The notes under the pieces are model-generated. The model was not told the DNA's origin. It did no database searches and saw only the letters and a list, made by a program, of their open reading frames with translations. From DATLMR01 sp964615905 (lineage in GTDB: Bacteria > Acidobacteriota > Blastocatellia > UBA7656), in the NCBI GenBank assembly GCA_964615905.1, contig CAZTUB010000005.1, forward strand, positions 62,001 through 126,000: 64,000 nucleotides of DNA, written 5' to 3'. Below, piece after piece: positions 1-8,523 of the stretch; the stretch's first letter is position 1, and every line of letters begins with the position of its first letter. Both the position numbers and the translations under genes were made by a program.

Positions 1-458
1 GTGAAAGTGCCGTCGGCTTTCTGGTGAAAAAGCCTGTTCCAGTATTTCGCCTCGCGTTTGTCAGGCGACTGGCCGCGAGGCATGGGGTCGTTGAGCCGCG
101 CGCCGTTTGTGAAGAAGATGTCGAGCCTGCCGTCGTTATCATAATCAAGAAGGGCGACGCCCGCGCCCATCGTTTCCGGCAGGTATTTTTGCGAAGTGGG
201 CGACGCTTCGTGCTTGAAGTCGATGCCCGATTGCTGTGTTATATCGGTAAAGGTTACGGGCGAAGGGTGGTCGGGCGCGCTCGAAGGGGCTTTCTTTAAC
301 GGCTCGCCGCTTGAATAAGACCGCCCCGTGCGCGGCTCGCTCTGCGAAGGCTTTTGAGCGGGCGAAGCGGGCGGCTGACCCTGCTGCGCCTGGCCTGGAA
401 GGGCTGCCGCAGACCACAGCAATACGAGTAAATATGCGTGCCGTGCGAGATTCTTCAT
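1..458 (-). CDS. CRTAC1-like FG-GAP/VCBS repeat secreted protein (N-terminal part, cut by window edge)
   Basis: Only the first ~152 codons are inside the window; the gene runs off the left edge. The start is the ATG at 458. The protein opens with a signal peptide (MKNLARHAYLLVLLWSAAA, then an AQA-type cleavage region). A Pro/Gln/Ser-rich linker follows, then the beginning of a beta-propeller repeat with the calcium-binding-type motif DYDNDGRLDIFF. This opening is typical of CRTAC1/ASPIC-UnbV family proteins, which are abundant in Acidobacteriota and often lie near TPR proteins and TonB receptors, as here. The likely location is extracytoplasmic. The precise role of the family is not established. 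It is transcribed divergently from the TonB receptor at 773. Confidence 0.75.
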   Translation of the reverse strand, partial: MKNLARHAYLLVLLWSAAALPGQAQQGQPPASPAQKPSQSEPRTGRSYSSGEPLKKAPSSAPDHPSPVTFTDITQQSGIDFKHEASPTSQKYLPETMGAGVALLDYDNDGRLDIFFTNGARLNDPMPRGQSPDKREAKYWNRLFHQKADGTF

Positions 459-772
459 GATTTTATATTTGATTGCCTGACCCATTCTTATGCAGTTTGA
501 CTCCCGTATGCAAGCCGGGCGCGCGACCGGCCTCAAATCCGGCTTAAAGGATTTATCGAAAGGATTTGACACAGGGCGCGTATATATATTAGACTGCCGC
601 CGAATTGACTTTGCTCGTATAGACAACTAAGCTGCAAAAAAAACCGGGGATAAAGAGTTGGAGCAAGGTTGTAACGCTCCCTCGCATCGGCAAACGAAGT
701 TAACTTCCAAGCTCACAAGACGGGATAGAGAGAAAACGGCTTTTTGGATCGACTCACAGGTGAGGCTCAGAT
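459..772. promoter_or_regulatory. Divergent intergenic region between the CRTAC1-like gene and the TonB receptor
   Basis: This 314-bp gap carries no credible gene. It must hold promoters for both divergent genes. On + there is a -35-like TTGACA at 566-571, followed by an AT-rich stretch with TATTAG at 587-592 (spacer 15, shorter than ideal), so the promoter call is weak. A good ribosome-binding site, AGGTGAGG at 758-765, lies 7 nt before the receptor ATG. Confidence 0.35.
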
Positions 773-3700
773 ATGACGAACCACTGTAAGACCCCAATGC
801 TTAAGGCATGGGCCAGCGTTGCATTACTGCTCGTCGTCTTCGTGCTTCCGTCCACCGCTCAAACTACAAAAGGCACCATCGTAGGGACAGTCACAGACGC
901 AAGCGGCGCTGTGGTTGCGGGGGCGACCGTTACGGTGAAGAACGTAAACACCGGAGCGACGCGCGACGTTACGACGAGCGATGACGGCACATACACAGTG
1001 CCGTTGCTCGACATAGGCTATTACACGGTGACGGCCGCTGCTCCTGGTTTCCAGACCGTCACGCGCGAAAACATAAAACTCGACATAGCAGACCGTCTCC
1101 CTGTCGATATTGAGCTGTCGGCTTCGGGCTCTGCCGAGGCGGTGACGGTGACTGCCGAAGCGCCGATAATTCAAAGCGAATCGAGCGAGCGCGGCAGCGT
1201 CATCTCCGGCCGCGAGGTGACGGAGCTTCCGCTCAACGGTCGAAACTTCACGCAACTGGCCACACTAACGCCGGGCGTCTCTCGCGTGACGATAGGCACG
1301 CTGTCGGACGCTCGCGCGAACAACAACGGCGACCCGAACGCGGGCGGCCAGGGTCCGGGCGGCGGCGACTCTAGAGGCTCGACCGAATCGGCCCGCTTTG
1401 CCCGTTCGGGCGGCGCGGTGCTTTCGGCCAACGGCCAGCGCCCGACCAATAACAACTTCTCTGTTGATGGCGTTGACAACAACGAGCCTCAATTCGGCAC
1501 CATCGGCGTATTCGTTAACCCCGATGCCATCGCCGAATTCAAGGTCACAACCAGCATACCGCCTGCCGAAATCGGGCGTGCCGCGGGCGCGGTCGTCAAC
1601 ACCTCTTTCAAGTCGGGGACCAACGAGTTCCACGGCTCGCTCTACTATTTCGGGCAGAACTCTGCGCTGAATGCTTATCACCCGATCCTTTTGCGCAACC
1701 GCAACGATGCGATAATTCGCGGCGACCTTGTGCTCCCGGTGAAGGCCACGCAGCAGACGCACGAGTTCGGCGGGACGATTGGCGGCCCGATCATAAAGGA
1801 CCGGACCTTCTTCTTCTTCGATTACCTGGGCGGTCGCAATAACCTGCCGACCCCGCTTGGATCGACGGTGCCTTCGGCGGCGGTCCGCATGGGCGACTTC
1901 TCCGAATACACGAATGCGGTCCTCGACCCTCGCACGGGTCAGCCTTTCCCCGGAAACCAGATTCCCGAAAACAGACTGAGCCCGGCTGCGCGCAGGTTCT
2001 TCGACCTGTTCCCGCTGCCGACGGTTGCGAGAAACAACCCCGGCCAGTTTGACAACAACTTTTTCGCGACCCGCGAGGTGCGCGAAGTCATAGACAACTT
2101 TGACATCAAGATCGACCATCGTTTGACGGCGAACAACGCGTTGTCGGGTCGCTACAGCTACCAGGACAACTCAAACGTTCGGGGCTCGTTCTTCGAGCAG
2201 GTCCCGGCCGGGTTCGGCGCAGGCAATGAAGTCGGCAACACCCGTCAGATCGTTATCACCGACACGCATTCGTTCAGCCCGACCGTACTAAACGACTTCC
2301 GCTTCGGGTTTACCAAGATCGACATCGGTATTCTCAACTGCGGCGTCGGCGGCGCGTGCGGGATCAGCGAATCGTTCTCGGCTGACCTCGGCATCCCCAA
2401 TGCCAACGACGGGTCGTTCGAGCAGTCGGGCTCGATACTCGTCGGCGGGTTCGGCAACGGGTTTGTCGAGTTCGCAGGCGACGGCGGTCCGTTCATCGTA
2501 AACAGCAAGAACCCGTATTTCGCAGACACGTTGACCGTCATCAAGGGCAGCCATACGTGGAAGATAGGCGGCGAAGTTCGCCTCCGCTATCTTGAGACGA
2601 TTGACGGCGGTCGCACGGGCGGGTTGAAAGGCAACCTCTCTTACGCAGACAACGGCCCGGCGACGGGCGCGAACCCGAACTGCCCGCCCGGATCGGGCAC
2701 TCCTGCCGCGTGTTTCGTCGATGCCAACGGCATAGCGTTTGGCGGGTCGGGCAACGCGCTGGCGAACATTCTGCTCGCAGACGTCGCCGCGCTCCAGACC
2801 TTCCGTGGCAGCGTGCCCGGCGGCGCGTTCAACCTGCGCTCGCAAGAGTGGGGCCTGTTTATTCAGGACGACTGGAAGGTCTCTGACAGGCTGACGCTCA
2901 ACCTCGGCCTGCGGTACGACCTCTTCCCGTCATCGACAGAGGCCGATGGCCGCCTGGGCAACTTCAGCATAGACGAGCGCCGCGTCATCCTTGCCGACGG
3001 CAGCGGCGACCGTTTGATTGAGACGGACAAGAACAACTTCGGCCCGCGCATAGGCTTTGCTTACGCCGTAGGCCCTGAGAAGAAGATGGTCGTGCGCGGC
3101 GGGTACGGTCTGCTCTACACGCTCGACGCGACCGACCGGCCGCCGCTTGTCCAGAATCCGCCGTTTACAAACAGCGTAGGGTTCAACAACGCGTTTGACG
3201 CTTCGACGCCGCGCAGCGTCTTCAACCTCGACACGGGGCCGCCGGACGTTCCTGTTGTCGATCCCAACAACATCCCTGTGGCAGTCCGCGTCTTTTACGC
3301 CGACCCCGAACAGATCATCGCATCGGTTCACCAGTTCAACCTCGGTATCCAGTATCAGTTCGCAAACGACTGGGCGTTCGATATCGGGTACGTGGGCAAC
3401 CGGTCCAAGCACCTGCTTGCGACACGCGACATAGGCGGCGGCGGCACCGCGCAAGCGCGCAACGCCGCGGGGCAGTTCATCGCCGCGTCCGCTTACGAGA
3501 ACCGCGCTTCGGCTCAGTACGACTCGTTGCAGATGCAGTTGCAGAAGCGCCTGTCGCACTACGTTCAGGGTCAGATCTCTTATACCTGGAGCCACAACAT
3601 AGACGACTCGACAGGTGTGTTCCAGGGCATAGGCGAGGGCCGCGGGTCTGTGGGCGGGCCGCAAGACCCGTTCTGCCTGAGGTGCGAGCGAGGCAACTCT

Positions 3701-4249
3701 GCGCTCGATGTTCGTCACCTGATGACCGCCAACGCGATTATCGATCTTCCGTTCGGAAGAGGGCGACGGTTCTTTAACTCGAACGCGACGGCCGATAAGA
3801 TCGTGGGCGGCTTCCAGCTGAACTTTATCGTGAGCGCAAGGTCGGGCTATCCGTTCACGGTGGTCGACGGCAATAACGGCAACCGCCGCGCAACACTGAT
3901 TGGCGACCCGTTCGCGAATGCTCCTCCTGGCCGTTTTCTCGACCCGGCTGCATTCACAGGGGGCGACATTCAGGTGACGAATGAGGCGGGCACGGTGATC
4001 GCTTTCGGCTCCCTCGGTCGCAACACGTTCCGGGGACCGGGATTTGTTCGCACGGACATGTCGGTCTTCAAGAACACTGGCATTACTGAGAGAATCAAGA
4101 TGCAGTTCGGCATGGAGTTCTTCAACCTGTTCAACCAGGCTCACTTCACCGTGCCGAATAACAACTTCAGGGACGTGGGCGCATTCGGTCGGTTCGACGC
4201 CGCGCTCCCCGGACGCGTCATTCAATATCGGTTGAAGATTCTCTTCTAA
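773..4249 (+). CDS. TonB-dependent receptor with N-terminal carboxypeptidase-regulatory-like domain (Oar-like)
   Basis: An outer-membrane beta-barrel protein of 1158 aa. Residues ~1-30 form a signal peptide ending in STAQ. Residues ~33-120 are a carboxypeptidase-regulatory/CnaB-like beta-sandwich (GTIVGTVTDASGAVVAGATV). Next comes a plug-like segment with the acidobacterial hallmark ELPLNGRNFTQL and a Gly/Asn-rich loop. The long remainder has barrel strands and ends in Phe (RLKILF), as expected for BAM-dependent insertion. Family knowledge: Oar-like receptors are greatly expanded in Acidobacteriota and are thought to import or secrete macromolecular substrates; the ligand cannot be read from sequence. 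The start is supported by an AGGTGAGG ribosome-binding site. A strong intrinsic terminator (4317-4352) follows, so the gene is probably monocistronic. Confidence 0.88.
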   Translation: MTNHCKTPMLKAWASVALLLVVFVLPSTAQTTKGTIVGTVTDASGAVVAGATVTVKNVNTGATRDVTTSDDGTYTVPLLDIGYYTVTAAAPGFQTVTRENIKLDIADRLPVDIELSASGSAEAVTVTAEAPIIQSESSERGSVISGREVTELPLNGRNFTQLATLTPGVSRVTIGTLSDARANNNGDPNAGGQGPGGGDSRGSTESARFARSGGAVLSANGQRPTNNNFSVDGVDNNEPQFGTIGVFVNPDAIAEFKVTTSIPPAEIGRAAGAVVNTSFKSGTNEFHGSLYYFGQNSALNAYHPILLRNRNDAIIRGDLVLPVKATQQTHEFGGTIGGPIIKDRTFFFFDYLGGRNNLPTPLGSTVPSAAVRMGDFSEYTNAVLDPRTGQPFPGNQIPENRLSPAARRFFDLFPLPTVARNNPGQFDNNFFATREVREVIDNFDIKIDHRLTANNALSGRYSYQDNSNVRGSFFEQVPAGFGAGNEVGNTRQIVITDTHSFSPTVLNDFRFGFTKIDIGILNCGVGGACGISESFSADLGIPNANDGSFEQSGSILVGGFGNGFVEFAGDGGPFIVNSKNPYFADTLTVIKGSHTWKIGGEVRLRYLETIDGGRTGGLKGNLSYADNGPATGANPNCPPGSGTPAACFVDANGIAFGGSGNALANILLADVAALQTFRGSVPGGAFNLRSQEWGLFIQDDWKVSDRLTLNLGLRYDLFPSSTEADGRLGNFSIDERRVILADGSGDRLIETDKNNFGPRIGFAYAVGPEKKMVVRGGYGLLYTLDATDRPPLVQNPPFTNSVGFNNAFDASTPRSVFNLDTGPPDVPVVDPNNIPVAVRVFYADPEQIIASVHQFNLGIQYQFANDWAFDIGYVGNRSKHLLATRDIGGGGTAQARNAAGQFIAASAYENRASAQYDSLQMQLQKRLSHYVQGQISYTWSHNIDDSTGVFQGIGEGRGSVGGPQDPFCLRCERGNSALDVRHLMTANAIIDLPFGRGRRFFNSNATADKIVGGFQLNFIVSARSGYPFTVVDGNNGNRRATLIGDPFANAPPGRFLDPAAFTGGDIQVTNEAGTVIAFGSLGRNTFRGPGFVRTDMSVFKNTGITERIKMQFGMEFFNLFNQAHFTVPNNNFRDVGAFGRFDAALPGRVIQYRLKILF

Positions 4250-4275
4250 GCTGCGAAGTTTTAGCCATAAGGGCC

Positions 4276-4305
4276 TGAAGCGATAGCAATCGGGCTATCG
4301 CTTCA
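4276..4305 (+). other. 12-bp perfect inverted repeat downstream of the TonB receptor
   Basis: TGAAGCGATAGC at 4276-4287 pairs perfectly with 4294-4305 around a 6-nt loop. No T-run follows, so it is not an intrinsic terminator by itself. It precedes the real terminator at 4317 and may stabilise the 3' end of the receptor mRNA. Confidence 0.55.
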
Positions 4306-4316
4306 AGCTCCTGTTT

Positions 4317-4352
4317 AGCGACCGGGGCGGGTGCGCGACCGGTCGCTTTTTT
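4317..4352 (+). terminator. Rho-independent terminator after the TonB receptor gene
   Basis: The 9-bp GC-rich stem AGCGACCGG (4317-4325) pairs with 4339-4347 and is followed directly by six T (4347-4352). Confidence 0.85.
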
Positions 4353-4397
4353 GTTAGAATCGAAGTGGCTCTCCGCGTACCTAATCTTATTGGAAGT

Positions 4398-5999
4398 ATG
4401 AAAGCTCGGTCGTTTCAACTCATCGCATCGATCCCGGTCCTGGCCGTCATGGCTTTAGGGCAGCCTCAAATTGCACAAAATCAAAACCCCAACATACAAA
4501 ACTCGCAAAACCAGAACCAGAACCTGCCGAATCAAGCCGTGCGCTCGCACGTCGAGCGGTTCTCGTCGCCTGAGTCTTTAGCCGAGCGCGACGAGACGGA
4601 AGCGGCCGCGAAGCTTTCGAAAAATCCTTCGGACGCGGAAGCGCTCAACGCGCGGGCGCACGCGCGAATGAGGCTGGGCCGTTACCAGGAAGCCCACGAA
4701 GATTTGCGGCGAGCGGTCTCGCTCAAACCCGCGAACGCCGATTATCACGCCAATCTCGGTTACGTGCTCTGGAAGATAGGGCGCGCGGCTGAGGCGATAG
4801 CCGCCGAGCGCGCCGCGTTAAAGCTCGACGAAAGGAACTTCACGGCGAATTATCAACTGGGCCGCTTCCTGTTGCTGACGGGCGACCCGAAGCTCTTGCA
4901 GGAAGCGGCATCGCTGCTGCGTCGCGCGCTTGAGATAGACCCGCGCCGGTCGGAGGTGCGGTTCGATCTGCTTACGACATATCGCGCGCTCGGCGACGCG
5001 CCGAACGCAATCGCGCAGTTGAACCTCTTGCAGGACGCGCGGCCCGCGGACGCTCGCGTGACCTACGCCGAAGCGTTGCTTGCTTCCGACCGTGGAGATA
5101 TGAACGCGGCCGTCAACGGATTCCGGCAGGCGCTCGCGCTCGATCAATCGCTTCACGGCGCGCTGCAAGACCTGGGGCTCGCCTTAATAAAGCTGAACCG
5201 CTGGGCCGAAGCCGTCGAAGCCTTCGCGGACCTCTCGCGCCGCAGGTCGGATTCGGTCGAGGCGGCTTACTTTCACGCCATCGCGCTCTTTAACGCGGGC
5301 AGGGTCAAAGAAGCCGAAGGCGAGACCCGCCGCGCATTGCGGCTCGACGCGGGCGCGGCTGCCGCTCACACTTTGCTTGGGATAATTCTGGCATCGCGAG
5401 GCGGTTCCGACACTGAGGCTACGGAATCGCTGACGCAAGCCGTCGCGCTCGACCCTGCGAGCTTTGACGCGCAGTTTTACCTGGGCCGCGTACAGTACGC
5501 CTCGCTCGATCACGATGCGGCGGTGAAATCACTACGCGCAGCGGTTAAGATCAACCCAAAGCACTCGGACGCGCGTTTCTTTCTAGGCACGGCGCTTGAA
5601 GCAGCAGGCGACTCGGAAGCCGCGATGGTCGAGTATCAAGAACTGGTTCGACTCGCGCCCGATTCGGCCAACGGTCAGACGGGCCTTGGCGCGCTGCTTG
5701 TCAAGCAAGGGAAGCTCGACGAAGCGATAGCCGCGCTCAGGCGGGCGACTTCGCTCGACCCCAGAAGCTTTGAAGCGCACTGGGCGCTCGGGCGCGCGCT
5801 CGCGCTCGCGGAAAAGTACACCGAGGCAATCGAGGCTTTTCAGGTCGCGGTTCAACTTATACCCGACCGCGCCGACGCGCACTATCAACTTGGCCTGGCG
5901 TTACGACGCGCAGGGCGCAAAGACGAAGCCGCGCGCGAGTTCGAAACCGTCGAGCGCATCAACGCCGAATTCCGCGCACGGTCGAAGGGGATGAAGTAG
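4398..5999 (+). CDS. Secreted tetratricopeptide (TPR) repeat protein
   Basis: The start is placed at ATG 4398 because it gives a clean signal peptide (MKARSFQLIASIPVLAVMALG); an in-frame GTG at 4365 would add 12 residues. An Asn/Gln-rich low-complexity stretch follows (residues ~25-45). The rest (~60-530) is almost entirely TPR helices with the usual W/L-G-Y-A-F-A-P spacing, for example YHANLGYVLWKIGRAAEAI and AHWALGRALALAEKYTEAI. Such proteins act as protein-interaction scaffolds outside the cytoplasm. It is followed 20 bp later by a second TPR gene and then a small secreted protein, so 4398-8500 looks like one operon. No enzymatic domain is visible. Confidence 0.85.
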   Translation: MKARSFQLIASIPVLAVMALGQPQIAQNQNPNIQNSQNQNQNLPNQAVRSHVERFSSPESLAERDETEAAAKLSKNPSDAEALNARAHARMRLGRYQEAHEDLRRAVSLKPANADYHANLGYVLWKIGRAAEAIAAERAALKLDERNFTANYQLGRFLLLTGDPKLLQEAASLLRRALEIDPRRSEVRFDLLTTYRALGDAPNAIAQLNLLQDARPADARVTYAEALLASDRGDMNAAVNGFRQALALDQSLHGALQDLGLALIKLNRWAEAVEAFADLSRRRSDSVEAAYFHAIALFNAGRVKEAEGETRRALRLDAGAAAAHTLLGIILASRGGSDTEATESLTQAVALDPASFDAQFYLGRVQYASLDHDAAVKSLRAAVKINPKHSDARFFLGTALEAAGDSEAAMVEYQELVRLAPDSANGQTGLGALLVKQGKLDEAIAALRRATSLDPRSFEAHWALGRALALAEKYTEAIEAFQVAVQLIPDRADAHYQLGLALRRAGRKDEAAREFETVERINAEFRARSKGMK

Positions 6000-6019
6000 A
6001 AGGGCGTGAAGTAGAAGAC

Positions 6020-7708
6020 ATGAAGCACCGATCTCACACGGCATTTCTGGCGGCCCTGTTTCTCTTGATAGCGGCCGACTTTTCGCCCGCGCAACGGCAG
6101 GACGCAAAGCGCAAGCCCGCAGCGGCCGCGCCTTCGTCCGCGAGCCGCGCATCCGCTACCTCCAACGCGAATCCCAACGCGAATCCCGACGGGCTGAGCC
6201 CGGCTGCGCGCGCAGCGCTCGATAAAGCGGTAGCCGCTTTGCAATCAAACCAGCTTGCCGAAGCTGAGAAGGCGGCGCGCGCGGCAGTAGCAGCCGCCCC
6301 TCGCTCCGCCGTCACGCATAACCTGCTCGGAGTTGTGCTCGACCGCGCTGGTCGCAGGCAGGAGGCGTACGCAGAGTTCAACCTGGCGATCCAGATCGAC
6401 GCCAATTTTGTGAGCGCGCGCAACAACCTCGGACGGTTTCTGGCCGAGCATGGGCGCACGGCAGAGGCAATAGCCGAGTTCGAGCGCGTGCTGAAGATAG
6501 ACCCGCGACACACGCAGGCACATTACAACCTCGGCGCTCTCTACGGCGACGGGCAGGACTTCAAGCGGGCGGCGGATCACTTTGCGCGCGCGCGCGAGGC
6601 CGCGCCCAATGACCCGCAGCTCGCGCTCGCCTTCTTGAACGTCGCTTATCGAGCCGGGCGCGAAGGCGAAGCTGACGCGGCTGCAGACCTTGTCGAGCAA
6701 GCTGTCGCGAAGGATGCGCGCGCCCTCTTCACGCTCGCTACCGCGCTTGCGCAGAATGAAAAATACGAGCGCGCGGCAAAGCTTTACACGGCCGTAAACC
6801 AGATGCGGCCTCGCACCTTCGAGGTGCTTTATAATCTCGGAATCGCGCTATTTAACCTTGATCGAAATGAAGAGGCCATGCGCGCGCTGGCCGAGGCTGC
6901 CGACGTCAACCCCGGCCCGGCCGAGACGCATTTTCGTCTGGGCTTGATCGCTAGCGGGCGCAACGATCATCCGAACGCTGTCGAAGAGTTCAAGCACGCA
7001 GTTGATCGCGACGGCAATCGCGCAGAGTACCGCTACATGCTTGGGCGCGAATATTTCCGTGTAGGCTACTGGGAGGGAGCAATCGAGCAGTACGGGCAGG
7101 CGATGCGGCTCGACCCTAAGAATGCGGCTTACGTGCTCGCGCGCGCCAACGCTTATTACCGCAAAGGCGAGTGGACCGCTTCGGCAGACGACTTCGAAGC
7201 AGCCGCCGCGCTCGATGCCAAAATCGAGAACCTCGATTACCTGCTCGGTTACGCGCATCGCGCGGCCGGCAATTTCACCCGCGCCCGCGAGTACCTTGAT
7301 CGCTTCACCGCAAAGAACCCTGACCACGTGGACGCGCTGGCTAATCTCGGCTACGTAGCGATAGAACAGGGTCGGCTTGAAGAGGCCGAAGCGCCGCTCA
7401 AGCGCGCCCTTACTCTTGCGCCGGACAATGTCCCGGTGCTTTACGATTACGCGCGGCTCGCCATAAAGCGGCGCGACTATGCCGAAGCGGTCGAGCGGTT
7501 GGAGCGCGTCATCGCGCGAAACCCGACGCACACGCAGGCGCATTACCAGCTCTTTCTTGCCTACTCGCGTCTCAGGCAGACAGACAAGGCGCAGGCGCAA
7601 CTCGCCGAATTCAAGCGGCTCGAAGCGTTAGAAAAGCAGGTCCGGCAAGAGCGCATTATGGACGAGCGGCTGCGCACGCAGCAGATGCTCGGCCAGCCCA
7701 ACCAATAG
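6020..7708 (+). CDS. Secreted tetratricopeptide (TPR) repeat protein, paralogue of the upstream gene
   Basis: 562 aa. The signal peptide is MKHRSHTAFLAALFLLIAADFSPAQ. A basic Ala/Ser/Asn-rich linker follows, containing a short NANPNANP repeat. From ~60 to 545 there are about a dozen TPR units (for example THNLLGVVLDRAGRRQEAYAEF and VDALANLGYVAIEQGRLEEA). The C-terminus is Gln/Arg-rich and probably helical. It starts 20 bp after the previous stop, with a small GAAGTAGAAG direct repeat in the gap, and is probably co-transcribed with the preceding TPR gene and the 7739 gene. It is presumably a periplasmic or extracellular scaffold; no partner can be named. In related genomes TPR genes cluster with CRTAC1-like genes, as at the left edge here. 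Confidence 0.85.
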   Translation: MKHRSHTAFLAALFLLIAADFSPAQRQDAKRKPAAAAPSSASRASATSNANPNANPDGLSPAARAALDKAVAALQSNQLAEAEKAARAAVAAAPRSAVTHNLLGVVLDRAGRRQEAYAEFNLAIQIDANFVSARNNLGRFLAEHGRTAEAIAEFERVLKIDPRHTQAHYNLGALYGDGQDFKRAADHFARAREAAPNDPQLALAFLNVAYRAGREGEADAAADLVEQAVAKDARALFTLATALAQNEKYERAAKLYTAVNQMRPRTFEVLYNLGIALFNLDRNEEAMRALAEAADVNPGPAETHFRLGLIASGRNDHPNAVEEFKHAVDRDGNRAEYRYMLGREYFRVGYWEGAIEQYGQAMRLDPKNAAYVLARANAYYRKGEWTASADDFEAAAALDAKIENLDYLLGYAHRAAGNFTRAREYLDRFTAKNPDHVDALANLGYVAIEQGRLEEAEAPLKRALTLAPDNVPVLYDYARLAIKRRDYAEAVERLERVIARNPTHTQAHYQLFLAYSRLRQTDKAQAQLAEFKRLEALEKQVRQERIMDERLRTQQMLGQPNQ

Positions 7709-7738
7709 CGTTGGTCGCTTTTCGAGAAATGAGGATAC

Positions 7739-8500
7739 ATGAAACGTAGTTTGATTTTGTTAGGATTTATACTCGTATTGTGCGGAGTTGCGTCAGGACA
7801 GAGAGTTTTAGACAAGCCTTTCAACCAGTGGTCAAAGAGCGAAGCTAATAAGATTTTGAATGACTCGCCGTGGGTCAAGACGCGCGAGATACGTGTCGCC
7901 GTAAAACAGGGCAAGCGCCACGTCGCCGGGATGACCGCGAGTTCCGTAGAAGAACAGCGAGCGAACAAGGCCGAGCTTGGCGGAGCCAATGCGCCTGTAG
8001 ATTTCAAAGTGACGCTTCGCCTGCGCTCCGCGCTCCCCGTCCGACAGGCGCTCGTCCGGCTCCGTCAGATCGAAGCGAAGTATGACAGTATGAGCGCGAG
8101 CGACCGCGCCGCGTTCGATGAAAAGATAAAGGGGCTGATGGAGTGCCCCGCCTGCGCGCAGAACTACGTCATCACCATTAGCGCGAAGTCTTCGAATGAA
8201 CCTGGAGCCGATCCCGTATTCGAGATTTTAAAAGGCGCGACCTTGCCCGCTATCAAACAGTACATATATATCGCGAACGAGCGCGGCGAGCGGCGCGAGC
8301 TTGTACACTTCGTGCCGCCAAAGGCGGGCGGCGAGGAGGCTATGTTCTTCTTCGAGCGGCTGGACGAAGAAGACCGCCCGTTGCTCAGGCGGGGCGATAA
8401 GAAACTGATCTTCCGCATGAGCGACAAGGACGCGGGCGCGGTCACGAACTTTGAGTTCGACCTGAGCGAGCTTATGGTCAACGGCGAGATCGCCTTCTGA
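7739..8500 (+). CDS. Secreted protein of unknown function
   Basis: 253 aa with a signal peptide (MKRSLILLGFILVLCGVASGQ). The mature N-terminus has the segment KPFNQWSKSEANKILNDSPW, a type of opening I associate with uncharacterised secreted acidobacterial proteins. The middle has a CPAC pair (MECPACAQNY). The C-terminal half is charged and probably beta-rich. No catalytic signature is visible. It sits 30 bp after the second TPR gene and 23 bp before the first GH13 gene, so it could belong to either group. I do not recognise a named family. Confidence 0.75.
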   Translation: MKRSLILLGFILVLCGVASGQRVLDKPFNQWSKSEANKILNDSPWVKTREIRVAVKQGKRHVAGMTASSVEEQRANKAELGGANAPVDFKVTLRLRSALPVRQALVRLRQIEAKYDSMSASDRAAFDEKIKGLMECPACAQNYVITISAKSSNEPGADPVFEILKGATLPAIKQYIYIANERGERRELVHFVPPKAGGEEAMFFFERLDEEDRPLLRRGDKKLIFRMSDKDAGAVTNFEFDLSELMVNGEIAF

Positions 8501-8523
8501 AAACCGATACCGAGAAAGACCGG

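Noticed and set aside
145..417. 90-aa minus-strand open frame inside the left-edge gene
   Set aside because: It is in another frame of the CRTAC1-like gene, whose ATG at 458 gives a signal peptide and a clear propeller motif.
4276..4305. Perfect 12-bp inverted repeat as an attachment site or mobile-element end
   Set aside because: No integrase, transposase or target duplication; it lies just before a normal terminator in a 3' UTR.
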